64,000 bases of DNA from an uncultured Alistipes sp. (GCA_949283205.1 CASDSD010000001.1:26485-90484); one strand, 5' to 3'. Counted from the stretch's first letter, positions 35,957 to 45,768 are shown. Notes: generated from the sequence alone by a model not told the origin. A program made the numbers and translations.

Positions 35957-36590
35957 CCTCGACGGCACCCTGCTCAACACCATAGGCGACCTGGCCGTCA
36001 GCTGCAACCACATGCTCTCGCTGCGCGGCCTGCCGCAGCATACCTACGACGAATACTGCATGTTCGTCGGCAACGGCATCCTGCGCCTTGTGGAGCGGGC
36101 CCTGCCCGAAGAGTTGCGCACCACGGAATACGTAAAGGCGGCGCGTCAGGATTTCCTCGACCACTACATCGACCACATAGACATCCACACGCGACCCTAT
36201 GACGGCATGGTGCAGGTAGTAGAGACGCTCCACCGCCGCGGCGTAAAGATGGCCGTCGCCTCGAACAAGTTCCAGGCCGGCACCGAGAAACTCATACGCG
36301 AGTTTTTCCCCGGCATAGACTTCGTGGCCGTCTGCGGCCAGCGCGAAGGCGTGCCCCTGAAGCCCGACACGGCCCTCATAGACATGATAATCGACAAGGC
36401 CGGTGTCGAACGCACGCAATGCGTCATGGTGGGAGACTCCGCCGTAGACATGCAGACGGCGCACAACGCCGGCATCACCTCCATAGGCGTCAGTTGGGGC
36501 TTCCGGCCCCGCACGGAACTCGAGCAGAACCGCGCCGACTACATAGCCGACACCGCCGCAGGGCTCCTCGCCATACTCGAGTCGCACTGA
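35931..36590 (+). CDS. gph: HAD phosphatase, phosphoglycolate phosphatase-like
   Basis: A 219-aa HAD-superfamily IA hydrolase with all four motifs: nucleophile in IFDLDGTLLNTIGD, the Thr/Ser-type motif II in MAVASNKFQ, Lys in GVPLKPDTALID, and MVGDSAVDMQTAHNAG. The helical cap (about 20-85) matches Gph. It would clear 2-phosphoglycolate from oxidative DNA repair, though Bacteroidetes HAD-IA enzymes can be less specific. The start lies within the 3' end of nhaC, so translation is probably coupled. Confidence 0.88.
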   Translation: MKTRLVIFDLDGTLLNTIGDLAVSCNHMLSLRGLPQHTYDEYCMFVGNGILRLVERALPEELRTTEYVKAARQDFLDHYIDHIDIHTRPYDGMVQVVETLHRRGVKMAVASNKFQAGTEKLIREFFPGIDFVAVCGQREGVPLKPDTALIDMIIDKAGVERTQCVMVGDSAVDMQTAHNAGITSIGVSWGFRPRTELEQNRADYIADTAAGLLAILESH

Positions 36591-36608
36591 ATGCGGACCG
36601 CAGACATG

Positions 36609-36647
36609 AAAAAACCTTCGGAGGCACGATGTCTCCGAAGGTTTTTT
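36609..36647. terminator. bidirectional terminator between gph and the GH43 gene
   Basis: Perfect 15-bp stem whose outer part is A6/T6 and whose inner part is CCTTCGGAG/CTCCGAAGG, with a 9-nt loop. Because both sides carry the T-run on their own strand, it can end both convergent transcripts. Confidence 0.9.
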
Positions 36648-36665
36648 CGGCACATGCCCGCACCG

Positions 36666-37655
36666 TCACTCCCCGACATAGAGCATGTCGCCGCGCTCCT
36701 CCAGCGGCAGTATGACCGCCCGCTCGGCCCCGCCCGGAGAGTTGGGCGAGTGCATCACGATGTTAAGGCCGCCGTCAAAGTCGCGGAACAGCATGCCATG
36801 GCCGCCGTCGCGGCTGAAAAGGGGCTCCGGATGCTGCCGCCACGGCCCCGTGACCTTGCCCGTGACCGACTCCGCGATACCGACGGCATATCCCTCCTTG
36901 CCGAAACTCGACCATATCATCAGCAGCTTGCCCCCCGCCGTACGGTAGAGGAAACATCCGTCCGTAACATAGGTCCGGCCGCCGTCCGCAGCGGCAGATC
37001 CCGTCGACCACTCCGCCGCCGAGGCGTTGAAGAGGCGCAGCGGCTCTCCCACCCGCCCCGACAGGTCGCGTTTGAGCTCCACCACCTTCATGCCGCCGTC
37101 CATCACCTGCACCCACTCGTGGCAATAGACCATATACGGCTTGCCGTCCTCGACCCACAACGTGCCGTCGAGGGCCATCTCGTCCATCGGCGTGGCCGGC
37201 ATACGGTCGTCAAAGGCCTCGAACGGCCCCTCGGGCGACTTTGACCAGAATATCTGCGTGCCCCGCATCGTATAGGCCGGGTGCGACTTGCGCCGCCCCT
37301 TCCACTCGATATCGCTGTTCAACGTGGCGAAGAGATAATAACGTCCCTTGTAACGGTGTACCTCGGGAGCCCACACGCGCCCCGTAATCCAGTTGTCTTC
37401 AGGGACGGTGAAGACACGCTTCGGGCCCTCCCAGTGTTCGAGGTCACGGCTGCGGAACACCTCCACGCCGCCGCGCTCCGCGCCGTCGGCAGCCTTGACC
37501 GACGAGGAACGGTACATGTAATAGGTCCCCGACGACGCATCGGGCAGAATGAAGGGGTCTCGGATGTTTATATCCTTGAGCAGAAGCGTATTCTCCTGCG
37601 CGGAAGCCGACATTGCGGCGATGAATGCGGCCGCGACGAGCAAAATTCCTTTCAT
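36666..37655 (-). CDS. glycoside hydrolase family 43, single-domain secreted enzyme
   Basis: A 329-aa exported protein (MKGILLVAAAFIAAMSASAQ). One five-blade propeller: INIRDPFILPDASSGTYYMY carries the first Asp; WAPEVHRYKGRYYLFATL, ALDGTLWVEDGKPYMVY (second Asp) and the later TDGCFLYRTAGGKLLMIWSS continue the blades. It lacks the extra sandwich domain of the GH43 at 245-1951. It likely trims arabinose or xylose side chains in the periplasm. It is next to a beta-helix protein in the same direction (20-bp gap), so both may attack the same plant polysaccharide. Confidence 0.85.
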   Translation of the reverse strand: MKGILLVAAAFIAAMSASAQENTLLLKDINIRDPFILPDASSGTYYMYRSSSVKAADGAERGGVEVFRSRDLEHWEGPKRVFTVPEDNWITGRVWAPEVHRYKGRYYLFATLNSDIEWKGRRKSHPAYTMRGTQIFWSKSPEGPFEAFDDRMPATPMDEMALDGTLWVEDGKPYMVYCHEWVQVMDGGMKVVELKRDLSGRVGEPLRLFNASAAEWSTGSAAADGGRTYVTDGCFLYRTAGGKLLMIWSSFGKEGYAVGIAESVTGKVTGPWRQHPEPLFSRDGGHGMLFRDFDGGLNIVMHSPNSPGGAERAVILPLEERGDMLYVGE

Positions 37656-37675
37656 ATATCGAGTCGTGTTACGGG

Positions 37676-38932
37676 TTATTGTACGGGGTCGATCCTTGTA
37701 TCGTAGAATCGTTCATCCTTGTCTATGCATGCCACGGCGGCTATGCGGGCCTGCGGGTTGCGCACGGTCAGAGGCTCCGCGGAGCGGTAGTTGCGCATGC
37801 GGCACCCGAAAAGCGATACGGTGAGCGGCCTGTCCCCCTCCACCAGGAGGAAATCGTCCGAATAGCCGTCGGCCGTGAGGGCGCCGTTGCCGCCCGAGAA
37901 GGCCTCGACGTTCGTAATGGCCGTATGGCCCTCGCCCGTAATGACGATGGGGTGTATGCCGTCGCCGCAGCCCTTGACGTTGGCGATGATCGACCCCTGG
38001 GCGATCTGCCAGTTGCGGTTGAAGGTGCCGCTGCCGGCCTTGTATATGCCGACGGTGACGCAGTCGAGGTTGAAGTTGGTGAGCTGGCCGTAGGTGTCGG
38101 GGCCGAGCCATATGCCGCCGTGCGCACCGAAGGTGAAGAGGTCGATCAGCTGCGCGTTGTCCGTATGGTCGATGGCATAGGTAAAGGTCGGGCGCGCGAT
38201 GACGCTGTCTACGACCTCACGCGAGAAGGTGCGGCCGAAGAGACGCATGTTCGACGGGTTGACATGGCAGTGCAGGATGCGCGGAATGTCGTAGCAGTAG
38301 TCTATGCGGATAAATTCGCCGCTCAGCGGGTAGCCGTAGCAGTGTTCGAAGAGCACCTGCTCGCAGATGTTGTCGGGGCGGCCGCGGAAATCCATCGCCA
38401 CATACTCGCCGTAGAAGGTGAGGCACGAGAGCGTCACCCCCTGCGCCGTGCCCTCGGGCGTCATGCGTATCGTGGGCGGGTAGGCGATGATCTTCGACGC
38501 ATCGTCGAAGGCCTGCTCGGGATACCAGAACTGTATGCCTCGCACCTGTGTCGACGACTCCACGGTAAGGAACGGAGCCTCGGCGTCGGTGATGACGAAC
38601 AACGACCCCACGGGGGCGTTGCGGTCGGGATGTTTCGTGCCGCGCCCCGTGGGGCCGTGCACGCCTATGAGCGAGACGTTCTGCCGCAGGACGATGCCCG
38701 AAGCGACGGGATAGCCCTCCTCCGAAGGCTCGACGAAGAGCGCCGCACCCGACGCCGCGGCCCAGTCTCTGGCCCGCTGGAGGTTCTCGGCATTCTGCTG
38801 CGGGGTGTTCTCCGGCAGCACGCCGAAGTCGCGGATGCTGCGCATGGCCTGCATGCCGTTCGGCGTTTGCGCCCGCAGCTGCATCGCAAACAGCGACAGC
38901 AGTACGGCAAAGAGAAGTGATTTGGGTTTCAT
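37676..38932 (-). CDS. secreted right-handed beta-helix protein (GH28/pectate-lyase-superfamily type)
   Basis: About 418 aa with a signal peptide (MKPKSLLFAVLLSLFAMQLRAQ; ATG at 38932 preferred to 38950). SIRDFGVLPENTPQQNAENL is the typical entry into a pectate_lyase_3 (PF12708) beta-helix, followed by successive turns (for example LFVEPSEEGYPVASG, GIQFWYPEQAFDDASK, GIWLGPDTYG). I see no clear GH28 catalytic Asp cluster, so lyase, hydrolase or a binding role are all open. Adjacent to a GH43 gene, which suggests pectin or arabinan use. Confidence 0.72.
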   Translation of the reverse strand: MKPKSLLFAVLLSLFAMQLRAQTPNGMQAMRSIRDFGVLPENTPQQNAENLQRARDWAAASGAALFVEPSEEGYPVASGIVLRQNVSLIGVHGPTGRGTKHPDRNAPVGSLFVITDAEAPFLTVESSTQVRGIQFWYPEQAFDDASKIIAYPPTIRMTPEGTAQGVTLSCLTFYGEYVAMDFRGRPDNICEQVLFEHCYGYPLSGEFIRIDYCYDIPRILHCHVNPSNMRLFGRTFSREVVDSVIARPTFTYAIDHTDNAQLIDLFTFGAHGGIWLGPDTYGQLTNFNLDCVTVGIYKAGSGTFNRNWQIAQGSIIANVKGCGDGIHPIVITGEGHTAITNVEAFSGGNGALTADGYSDDFLLVEGDRPLTVSLFGCRMRNYRSAEPLTVRNPQARIAAVACIDKDERFYDTRIDPVQ

Positions 38933-38977
38933 GGTTATAATGGTTTTCATGGTTGGCCATATCCACGGGCGGCGGCG

Positions 38978-39652
38978 TCACTCCCCGCCCAGCAGCAACC
39001 GCCCCAGCGACGGGATATCGCGCACGGTCATCGTGGCACCGCATTCGCGCATCTCCTCCTCGGAGCCATAGCCGTAGAGCACGCCTATGGAGTCGATACC
39101 CGCCGTGCGCGCACCAATGACGTCATGCTTGCGGTCGCCTATCATCACCGTCCGGGCGCGCTTGTCCGCAAGGCCGCACCGCTCCAGCACATACTCTATG
39201 ACGTCCGCCTTCGTCGGGCGCAGATGCTCCGTGGTGTCGGCCCCGATGAAGCGGAACCGCCGCGCCAGGTCGAAGTGCTCCAGTACCTGCCGCGCTATCG
39301 GCTCGGGCTTCGACGTGGCTACATAGAGCCCGTATCCCGCCGCCGAGAGCCTATCCAGCAGGGTATCGATACCCTCGTACATCTCGTTCTCGAAGAGCCC
39401 CCTGACATTGTAGTACTCGCGGAAATATCCGCATGCGCGCTCCGCCTCCCCGTCCGTGAAGCCGTAGAAGTCGCGGAAGGAGTCCATCAGCGGCGGCCCG
39501 ATGAACTTGAACAGCTCGCGCCGCTCCCCGACCTCGATGCCGCAACGGCGCAGCGCCAGCTGTGCCGCCGTGGTGATGCCCACTGCAGGGTCGGTAAGCG
39601 TGCCGTCGAGGTCCCACAAGAGGTTTTCGTATTCAGTCTTTCGTCTCTCCAT
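38978..39652 (-). CDS. HAD hydrolase, subfamily IA
   Basis: About 224 aa from the ATG at 39652 (MERRKTEYENLLWDLDGTL). Motifs: nucleophile Asp in LLWDLDGTLTDP, LYVATSKPEPIARQVL, the Lys in LRPTKADVIEY, and VMIGDRKHDVIGARTAGID. The cap has the helical form of phosphoglycolate phosphatases. It overlaps the 3' end of uvrC by 20 bp, so the two are co-transcribed. Substrate cannot be decided; the second such enzyme in the window after 35931-36590. Confidence 0.85.
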   Translation of the reverse strand: MERRKTEYENLLWDLDGTLTDPAVGITTAAQLALRRCGIEVGERRELFKFIGPPLMDSFRDFYGFTDGEAERACGYFREYYNVRGLFENEMYEGIDTLLDRLSAAGYGLYVATSKPEPIARQVLEHFDLARRFRFIGADTTEHLRPTKADVIEYVLERCGLADKRARTVMIGDRKHDVIGARTAGIDSIGVLYGYGSEEEMRECGATMTVRDIPSLGRLLLGGE

Positions 39653-41492
39653 CATTCGAATTTTCATTCGGGCTCGTTTCGCCGCCGTGGAAATATTCAT
39701 ACACGGCGCGTGCCCGCGCCTCACCCACAGCCTCGGCCAACTCGGCCTGCGCGGCCGACCGTATCTTCGACACGGTGCGGAAGCGGCGCATCAGCTCGTT
39801 CACGCTCTTGGCCCCGATGCCGCGTATATGTTCCAGCTCGCTGTCTATAAAGGCGTTGCTTCGTTTCTGGCGGTGGAACGTGATGCCGAAACGGTGCGCC
39901 TCGTCGCGTATGTGGCACACGACCTTCAGCGGCTCGCCCGTGCGGCTCAGGTAGTAAGGCATCGGGTCGCCCGGGAAAAATATCTCCTCGATACGCTTGG
40001 CAAGGCCCACAATGGGCACCTGCCGCTCGATACCCAGCTCGCACAGCACCCCGTAGGCGCTCGAGAGCTGTCCCTTGCCGCCGTCGACGATAATAAGGTC
40101 GGGCAGCTCCGCCCCCTCCTCCAGCAGACGCGAATAGCGGCGGTAGACGATCTCGCGCATCGAGGCGAAGTCGTCGGGCCCCACGACCGTCTTGACGTTG
40201 AAATGGCGGTACTCCTTGCGCGAGGGACGCCCGTCGCGGAACACCACGCACGAAGCCACGGGATTCGTGCCCTGCAGGTTCGAGTTGTCGAAGCACTCGA
40301 TATGCCGCGGCTGGCGGTCGAGGTGCAGCTCGCGCTGCATGGCGTTCATCAGCCGTTCGGTATGTCGTTCGGGGTTCTTTATCTCGAGGTTCTTCATCTG
40401 CTCGGCGCGGTATATGCGCGCGCTCTTGAGCGAGAACTCCAGCAGCTCGGCCTTCTCACCGCGCTTGGGCACCGTGAAGACCACCTTGTCGAAGAGCAGT
40501 GTCGTCGAGGGCAGCAGCGGCACGATAACCTCGCGCGAGAGGTCGTGCGAGATGTTGTCCACGACGTACTGTATGGCCATCGTCAGCATCTCGGCCTGCG
40601 ACGTCTCCACGCCCGGGCTCAGCTTCACCGTATGCAGCGCCACGACGGAGCCGTGGCGCAGGCGTATGAAGTTGCAGTATACCACGTCGTCGTCCTCCAG
40701 CAGCGAGAAGACGTCGCAGTCGACGATCCTGGCGCTCACGATGACCGAGCGGCTCTGGTAGCTCTCCAGGGCGTCGAGCCGCTGCTTGAAACGCTGCGCC
40801 GCCTCGAACTTCAGCGCCGCGGCCGCCTCCTGCATGTTCTGCTCGAGGTAGCGGCGCACGGGACGCAGGTCGCCTCGCAGCACCTGTTTCACCATCTCGA
40901 TCAGCGTGTCGTACTCCTCCTCGCTCTGCGCCCCTATGCAGGGACCCTTGCAGTTGCCTATGTGGTACTGCAGGCAGACGCCGTAACGGCCCCGCGCAAC
41001 GGCCTGCGGCGTGAGGTTCAGCTTGCATGTACGCAGCGGTATCACCTCGCGTATGAACTCCAGAATCGAGTGCTGCATCGACACCGACCCGTAGGGGCCG
41101 AAATACTGCGAGCCGTCGTGGCGCAGCTGCCGCGTCGACTCCACCCGCGGGAATGGCTCGCGGCGGATGACGATCCACGGATAGGTCTTGTCGTCCTTAA
41201 GGAGGATATTGTATCGCGGCTGCAGGGTCTTGATGAGGGAATTCTCCAACAGCAACGCGTCCTGCTCGCTGTTGACCACAAAGTGGCGGATCTCGACGAT
41301 CTGCCGCACCAGCACCCGCACCTTGGGTGTATGGTCGCGGTTCTGCACGAAATACGACGAGACACGCTTGCGCAGCGATTTGGCCTTGCCTACATATATA
41401 ACGGTACCGTTTTTGTCGAGGAACTGGTAGACTCCCGGCGAGAGAGGCAATGCGGCGACCTGCGCCTTGAGTGTATCCTGCTGCTGGCTCAT
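39633..41492 (-). CDS. uvrC: excinuclease ABC subunit C
   Basis: Nucleotide-excision repair endonuclease of about 619 aa. GIY-YIG domain at about 15-100 (SPGVYQFLDKNGTVIYVGKA, KRVSSYF) for the 3' cut, a Cys-rich stretch (YGVCLQYHIGNCKGPCIG), the UvrB-binding UVR motif near 200-240, the RNase-H-like endonuclease domain with ECFDNSNLQGTNPVASCVVF and LIIVDGGKGQ for the 5' cut, and C-terminal helix-hairpin-helix (ELEHIRGIGAKSVNELMRRF). The promoter lies 6-37 bp upstream of the ATG at 41492, so an upstream extension to 41528 is excluded and the mRNA should be leaderless. Confidence 0.95.
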   Translation of the reverse strand: MSQQQDTLKAQVAALPLSPGVYQFLDKNGTVIYVGKAKSLRKRVSSYFVQNRDHTPKVRVLVRQIVEIRHFVVNSEQDALLLENSLIKTLQPRYNILLKDDKTYPWIVIRREPFPRVESTRQLRHDGSQYFGPYGSVSMQHSILEFIREVIPLRTCKLNLTPQAVARGRYGVCLQYHIGNCKGPCIGAQSEEEYDTLIEMVKQVLRGDLRPVRRYLEQNMQEAAAALKFEAAQRFKQRLDALESYQSRSVIVSARIVDCDVFSLLEDDDVVYCNFIRLRHGSVVALHTVKLSPGVETSQAEMLTMAIQYVVDNISHDLSREVIVPLLPSTTLLFDKVVFTVPKRGEKAELLEFSLKSARIYRAEQMKNLEIKNPERHTERLMNAMQRELHLDRQPRHIECFDNSNLQGTNPVASCVVFRDGRPSRKEYRHFNVKTVVGPDDFASMREIVYRRYSRLLEEGAELPDLIIVDGGKGQLSSAYGVLCELGIERQVPIVGLAKRIEEIFFPGDPMPYYLSRTGEPLKVVCHIRDEAHRFGITFHRQKRSNAFIDSELEHIRGIGAKSVNELMRRFRTVSKIRSAAQAELAEAVGEARARAVYEYFHGGETSPNENSNDGETKD

Positions 41493-41497
41493 GGATG

Positions 41498-41529
41498 CAA
41501 AGGTACGAAAAGTAGAGGGTCGGGGCAAA
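41498..41529 (-). promoter_or_regulatory. promoter of uvrC
   Basis: Minus strand TTTG (41526-41529), 20-bp spacer, TACCTTTG (41498-41505). Only five bases separate the -7 box from the uvrC ATG. Confidence 0.8.
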
Positions 41530-41558
41530 CGAAAAGCCCATTTTCACGCTGCAGGCGC

Positions 41559-42110
41559 CTATAGGACACCCACCGCCACGACCTCGTCGACACGGCGGTC
41601 ATGCTCCTCGCACGGCAGGTCGTCCACGATCTGGTGTGCGAAACAGACGCCGACACACCATGCGCGGAACCCCTCGCGCGCGAGATAGCGGTCGTAGTAT
41701 CCCCTGCCGCGCCCCAGGCGGTGGCCGTCGCGCGTGAAGGCCATGCCCGGCACCGCCATGAGGTCGATCTCGGAGGGCAGGCACGGAACACCGCCCTGCG
41801 GCTCGCGTATGCCGTATGCGCCGCCGGCCATGGCATCGGCACGGTAGTCGTAGAACTCCATGCGCGGCTCGCCCGCAGGCGTATCCTCCACACGCGGCAG
41901 GAGGATGCGCACACCGGTCAGGGAATCCAGCAACGGACTGATGTCCACCTCGTCGGGCAGGGGCGAGAAGAGCGCCACCACCGACGCCCCGCGACGCCGC
42001 ACGGCCTCCGCCAGACGGGCCGCAACCTCCCGCGACTGGCGCCGCCGCTCGTCCGCGTCCATATCCGCAGTAAAACGGCGTACGGACGCCCGAATGATGT
42101 TTTTTTTCAT
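41559..42110 (-). CDS. 5-formyltetrahydrofolate cyclo-ligase
   Basis: About 183 aa; converts 5-formyl-THF to 5,10-methenyl-THF with ATP, recycling folate. N-terminal basic region RASVRRFTADMDADERRRQS, substrate motif around GVRILLPRVEDTPAGEPRME, and the signature TRDGHRLGRGRGYYDRYL that binds ATP phosphate and Mg. The ATG at 42110 (MKKNIIRASVRR) is chosen; the open frame runs further but across the sdh divergent region. Lies upstream of uvrC on the same strand with a 30-bp gap that contains part of the uvrC promoter. Confidence 0.93.
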   Translation of the reverse strand: MKKNIIRASVRRFTADMDADERRRQSREVAARLAEAVRRRGASVVALFSPLPDEVDISPLLDSLTGVRILLPRVEDTPAGEPRMEFYDYRADAMAGGAYGIREPQGGVPCLPSEIDLMAVPGMAFTRDGHRLGRGRGYYDRYLAREGFRAWCVGVCFAHQIVDDLPCEEHDRRVDEVVAVGVL

Positions 42111-42159
42111 AACTGACGACGTTAAAGCGGTATGCGAAAGATTTATACCCCCTGCGCTA

Positions 42160-42189
42160 TTGTTATTCTGCAAACAATTACTATCTTTG
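42160..42189 (+). promoter_or_regulatory. promoter of sdhCAB
   Basis: TTG (42160-42162), 19-bp spacer, TATCTTTG (42182-42189), about 52 bp upstream of the sdhC ATG. Confidence 0.75.
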
Positions 42190-42241
42190 CGATGCCTTGA
42201 GAAACATTTTCACAAACAAAAATAAACAAAATCTGAAAATT

Positions 42242-42949
42242 ATGAGCTGTTTTTTATGCAATTCATCTCTCGGAAAGAAGCTGGTGATGAGTGTGACGGG
42301 TTGTTGCCTCGTTCTCTTCCTTCTCTTCCACATGTCTATGAACCTCGTGGCAATCATCTCACCCGAGGGCTACAACATGGTCTGTGAATTCCTCGGCGCA
42401 AACTGGTACGCACTGGCCGGCACGGTCGTTCTGGCCGCACTGGTGGTTCTGCACTTCGTCTACGCGCTGATCCTCACCCTGAACAACTACCGCGCCCGCG
42501 GCACGCAGCGCTATGCCGTTACGGTCAACGAGCCGGGTGTCGAGTGGGCATCGAAAAACATGCTCGTGCTGGGCGTGATCGTAGTGCTCGGACTGCTGCT
42601 CCACCTCTTCAACTTCTGGAGCAAGATGCAGCTCGTAGAGATCATGGGCAACGAAAGCTCTATCGTGGGCGGAATGACGGTATCGGCGCACGACGGCGCC
42701 ACGCTCGTAGCCTACACCTTCTCGCAGTGGTATTATGTCGTTCTCTACATCATCTGGCTCGGCGCCCTGTGGTTCCACCTCACCCACGGCATCTGGTCCA
42801 TGTTCCAGACCGTAGGCTGGGCAAACGACACGTGGTATCCCCGCCTGAAGTGCATCTCCAACATCTTCGCAACAATCATCGTGCTGGGATTCATCGCCGT
42901 AGTGCTGGTATACTTCGCAAAGGTGTGCATCGGCGGCTGCCTCCAATAA
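42242..42949 (+). CDS. sdhC: succinate dehydrogenase / fumarate reductase cytochrome b subunit
   Basis: A 235-aa membrane anchor of the five-helix, di-heme type found in Bacteroidetes, Wolinella and Bacillus. Five TM segments are visible (for example VTGCCLVLFLLFHMSMNLV, ALAGTVVLAALVVLHFVYAL, NMLVLGVIVVLGLLLHLF, VLYIIWLGALWFHLTHGIW, IVLGFIAVVLVYF), with axial His candidates in HMSMN, VLHFV, LLHLF and FHLTHG. It passes electrons between menaquinone and the flavoprotein. ATG at 42242 (MSCFLCNSSLGKKLVMSV). First gene of sdhCAB. Confidence 0.93.
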   Translation: MSCFLCNSSLGKKLVMSVTGCCLVLFLLFHMSMNLVAIISPEGYNMVCEFLGANWYALAGTVVLAALVVLHFVYALILTLNNYRARGTQRYAVTVNEPGVEWASKNMLVLGVIVVLGLLLHLFNFWSKMQLVEIMGNESSIVGGMTVSAHDGATLVAYTFSQWYYVVLYIIWLGALWFHLTHGIWSMFQTVGWANDTWYPRLKCISNIFATIIVLGFIAVVLVYFAKVCIGGCLQ

Positions 42950-42984
42950 GAGCTTTTCACTTGAACAATTAAAAAACAAAGAAT

Positions 42985-44931
42985 ATGGCCTTAAAGTTAG
43001 ATTCTAAAATCCCCGCCGGCGAGTTGTCTCAGAAGTGGAGCAACCACAAGGCGGCCATCAAAGTCGTGAGCCCCGCCAACAAGCGCAAGCTCGACATCAT
43101 AATCGTAGGTACGGGCCTCGGAGGCGCATCGGCAGCCGCTTCGCTCGGAGAACTCGGATATAACGTCAAGGTGTTCTGCATTCAGGATTCGCCCCGCCGC
43201 GCCCACTCTATCGCGGCTCAGGGCGGTATCAACGCAGCCAAGAACTACCAGAACGACAACGACTCGGTTTACCGCCTCTTCTACGATACCATCAAGGGAG
43301 GTGACTACCGCGCACGCGAGGCCAACGTATACCGTCTGGCCGAGGTGTCGAACCTCATCATCGACCAGTGCGTGGCCCAGGGCGTACCCTTCGCCCGCGA
43401 GTACGGCGGCCTGCTTGCCAACCGTTCGTTCGGCGGCGCCCAGGTATCGCGTACGTTCTATGCCCGCGGCCAGACCGGACAGCAGCTGCTGCTCGGCGCT
43501 TACGCCGCACTCAACAAGGAGATCGCAGCAGGCTCGGTAAAGAGCTACCCGCGTCACGAGATGCTCGATATCGTCATCGAGAACGGCGAGGCCCGCGGTA
43601 TCATCGCCCGCAACCTCGTAACCGGTGAGATCGAGCGTCACGGCGCACACGCCGTGGTCATCGCAACGGGCGGATACGGAAACGTATTCTTCCTCTCGAC
43701 CAACGCCATGGCGTCGAACGGCTCGGCCGCATTCCAGTGCTACCGCAAGGGTGCCGGCTTCGCCAACCCCTGCTTCACGCAGATACACCCCACGTGTATC
43801 CCCGTACACGGCGACCAGCAGTCGAAGCTGACCCTCATGTCGGAGTCGCTGCGTAACGACGGCCGTATCTGGGTGCCCAAGAAGATCGAGGACGTGAAGG
43901 CCATCCGCGAGGGACGTAAGCAGCCCTCGGATATCGCCGAGGAGGACCGCGACTACTATCTGGAGCGCCGCTACCCCGCCTTCGGCAATCTCGTGCCGCG
44001 CGACGTGGCGTCGCGTGCCGCCAAGGAGCGCTGCGATGCGGGCTTCGGCGTCAACGAGACCGGCCTGGCCGTATTCCTCGACTTCAAGACCGCCATCGAG
44101 CGTCTGGGCAAGGATGTGATCAAGCAGCGCTACGGCAACCTGTTCGACATGTACAAGGAGATCACCGACGTGGATCCCTACGAGCAACCCATGCAGATAT
44201 TCCCCGCCGTACACTATACGATGGGCGGCATATGGGTTGACTACAACCTCATGACCACCATCCCGGGCCTCTACGCCATCGGCGAGGCCAACTTCTCGGA
44301 CCACGGCGCAAACCGTCTGGGAGCATCGGCCCTGATGCAGGGTCTGGCCGACGGATACTTCGTGCTGCCCTACACCATCGGCGACTACCTCTCGCACAAG
44401 ATCCAGGCCCCGAAGGTGGATACCAACACCCCGGCCTTCGCCGAGGCGGAGAAGGGCGTCAAGGAGAAGATCGCCAAGCTCTTCGCCATCAAGGGCAAGC
44501 AGTCGGTGGACGACATACACAAGCGCCTGGGACACATCATGTGGGAGAACGTGGGCATGGCCCGCACCAAGGAGTCGCTCGAAAAGGCCATCGTCGAGAT
44601 CAAGGCCCTGCGCAAGGAGTTCTGGAGCGACCTGAAGCTCGTAGGCACGGCCGATTCGTTCAACGTGGAGCTGGAGAAGGCGCTGCGTCTGGCCGACTTC
44701 CTCGAGCTGGGCGAGCTCATGGCACGCGACGCCCTGAACCGCGAGGAGTCGTGCGGCGGACACTTCCGCGTCGAGCACCAGACCGAGGAGGGCGAGGCCA
44801 AGCGTGACGACGAGCACTTCGTATACGCTGCCGTCTGGGAGTACAAGGGTATGGACAAGGAGCCCGAGATGACCAAGGAGCCCCTGAACTTCGAGTTCGT
44901 ACACCCCGCACAGCGCAACTACAAGGATTAA
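42985..44931 (+). CDS. sdhA: succinate dehydrogenase / fumarate reductase flavoprotein subunit
   Basis: Catalytic subunit of 648 aa carrying covalent FAD. Rossmann motif [20 protein letters not shown], the FAD-linking His in [19 protein letters not shown], catalytic region with ANLVPRD-type segment [31 protein letters not shown] and [20 protein letters not shown]. In an anaerobic gut Bacteroidales the physiological direction is mainly fumarate reduction in the succinate pathway. 35 bp behind sdhC. Confidence 0.95.
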   Translation: MALKLDSKIPAGELSQKWSNHKAAIKVVSPANKRKLDIIIVGTGLGGASAAASLGELGYNVKVFCIQDSPRRAHSIAAQGGINAAKNYQNDNDSVYRLFYDTIKGGDYRAREANVYRLAEVSNLIIDQCVAQGVPFAREYGGLLANRSFGGAQVSRTFYARGQTGQQLLLGAYAALNKEIAAGSVKSYPRHEMLDIVIENGEARGIIARNLVTGEIERHGAHAVVIATGGYGNVFFLSTNAMASNGSAAFQCYRKGAGFANPCFTQIHPTCIPVHGDQQSKLTLMSESLRNDGRIWVPKKIEDVKAIREGRKQPSDIAEEDRDYYLERRYPAFGNLVPRDVASRAAKERCDAGFGVNETGLAVFLDFKTAIERLGKDVIKQRYGNLFDMYKEITDVDPYEQPMQIFPAVHYTMGGIWVDYNLMTTIPGLYAIGEANFSDHGANRLGASALMQGLADGYFVLPYTIGDYLSHKIQAPKVDTNTPAFAEAEKGVKEKIAKLFAIKGKQSVDDIHKRLGHIMWENVGMARTKESLEKAIVEIKALRKEFWSDLKLVGTADSFNVELEKALRLADFLELGELMARDALNREESCGGHFRVEHQTEEGEAKRDDEHFVYAAVWEYKGMDKEPEMTKEPLNFEFVHPAQRNYKD

Positions 44932-44967
44932 GCAATTTTGACGTTGAACTTTAATAACAATCGAACA

Positions 44968-45711
44968 ATGAATTTCAAATTAAAGATATGGCGTCAAAAG
45001 GACGCCAAATCGAAGGGAGCATTCGAAACGTACCACGTAGAGGGCATCTCGCCCGACACGTCGTTCCTCGAGATGATGGATATTCTGAACAACAATCTCG
45101 TGCATGAGGGCAAGGAGCCCGTGGCTTTCGACCATGACTGCCGCGAGGGTATCTGCGGCATGTGTTCGATGCATATCAACGGACACGCTCACGGACCCGA
45201 GCAGGCCGTAACCACCTGCCAGCTCTACATGCGCAAGTTCAAGGACGGCGAGACCATCACCATCGAGCCGTGGCGTTCGGCCGCATTCCCCGTAATCAAG
45301 GACCTCGTGGTAAACCGCAGTGCCTATGATCAGATTCTTCAGGCCGGAGGCTTCATATCGGTACGCACCAACTCGGTGCCCGACGGCAACGCAATACCCA
45401 TCCCGAAGGCCGATGCCGACGAGAGTATGGATGCCGCCGCATGCATCGGCTGCGGTGCCTGCGCCGCAACCTGCAAGAACGGTTCGGCCATGCTCTTCGT
45501 GGCAGCGCGCGTATCGTCGCTGGCCAAGCTGCCGCAGGGCCGCGTCGAGGGCGCACGCCGTGCCAAGGCCATGGTCGCCAAGATGGACGAGCTGGGATTC
45601 GGCAACTGCACCAACACCGGCGCATGCCAGGCCGAGTGCCCCAAGTCGATCTCGATCACGCACATCGCCCGCCTGAACCGCGAGTTCCTCTCGGCCAAGT
45701 TCAAGGACTGA
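44968..45711 (+). CDS. sdhB: succinate dehydrogenase / fumarate reductase iron-sulfur subunit
   Basis: A 247-aa electron-transfer subunit. N-terminal [2Fe-2S] domain with [18 protein letters not shown] and further Cys in TTCQLYM; C-terminal clusters from [18 protein letters not shown] ([4Fe-4S]) and [18 protein letters not shown] ([3Fe-4S]/[4Fe-4S]). ATG at 44968 ([12 protein letters not shown]) is preferred to an upstream TTG/ATG in frame, since the family starts with this strand. Completes the sdhCAB operon, followed by a strong terminator. Confidence 0.95.
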   Translation: MNFKLKIWRQKDAKSKGAFETYHVEGISPDTSFLEMMDILNNNLVHEGKEPVAFDHDCREGICGMCSMHINGHAHGPEQAVTTCQLYMRKFKDGETITIEPWRSAAFPVIKDLVVNRSAYDQILQAGGFISVRTNSVPDGNAIPIPKADADESMDAAACIGCGACAATCKNGSAMLFVAARVSSLAKLPQGRVEGARRAKAMVAKMDELGFGNCTNTGACQAECPKSISITHIARLNREFLSAKFKD

Positions 45712-45768
45712 CATTCCGTATCCGACGCGTGCGTCATGGACGCCGCGCGCCGACGATAACCACACAGC

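Noticed and set aside
42997-44904. 635-aa minus-strand open frame opposite sdhA
   Set aside because: Antisense to a textbook sdhA; no domain or promoter of its own.
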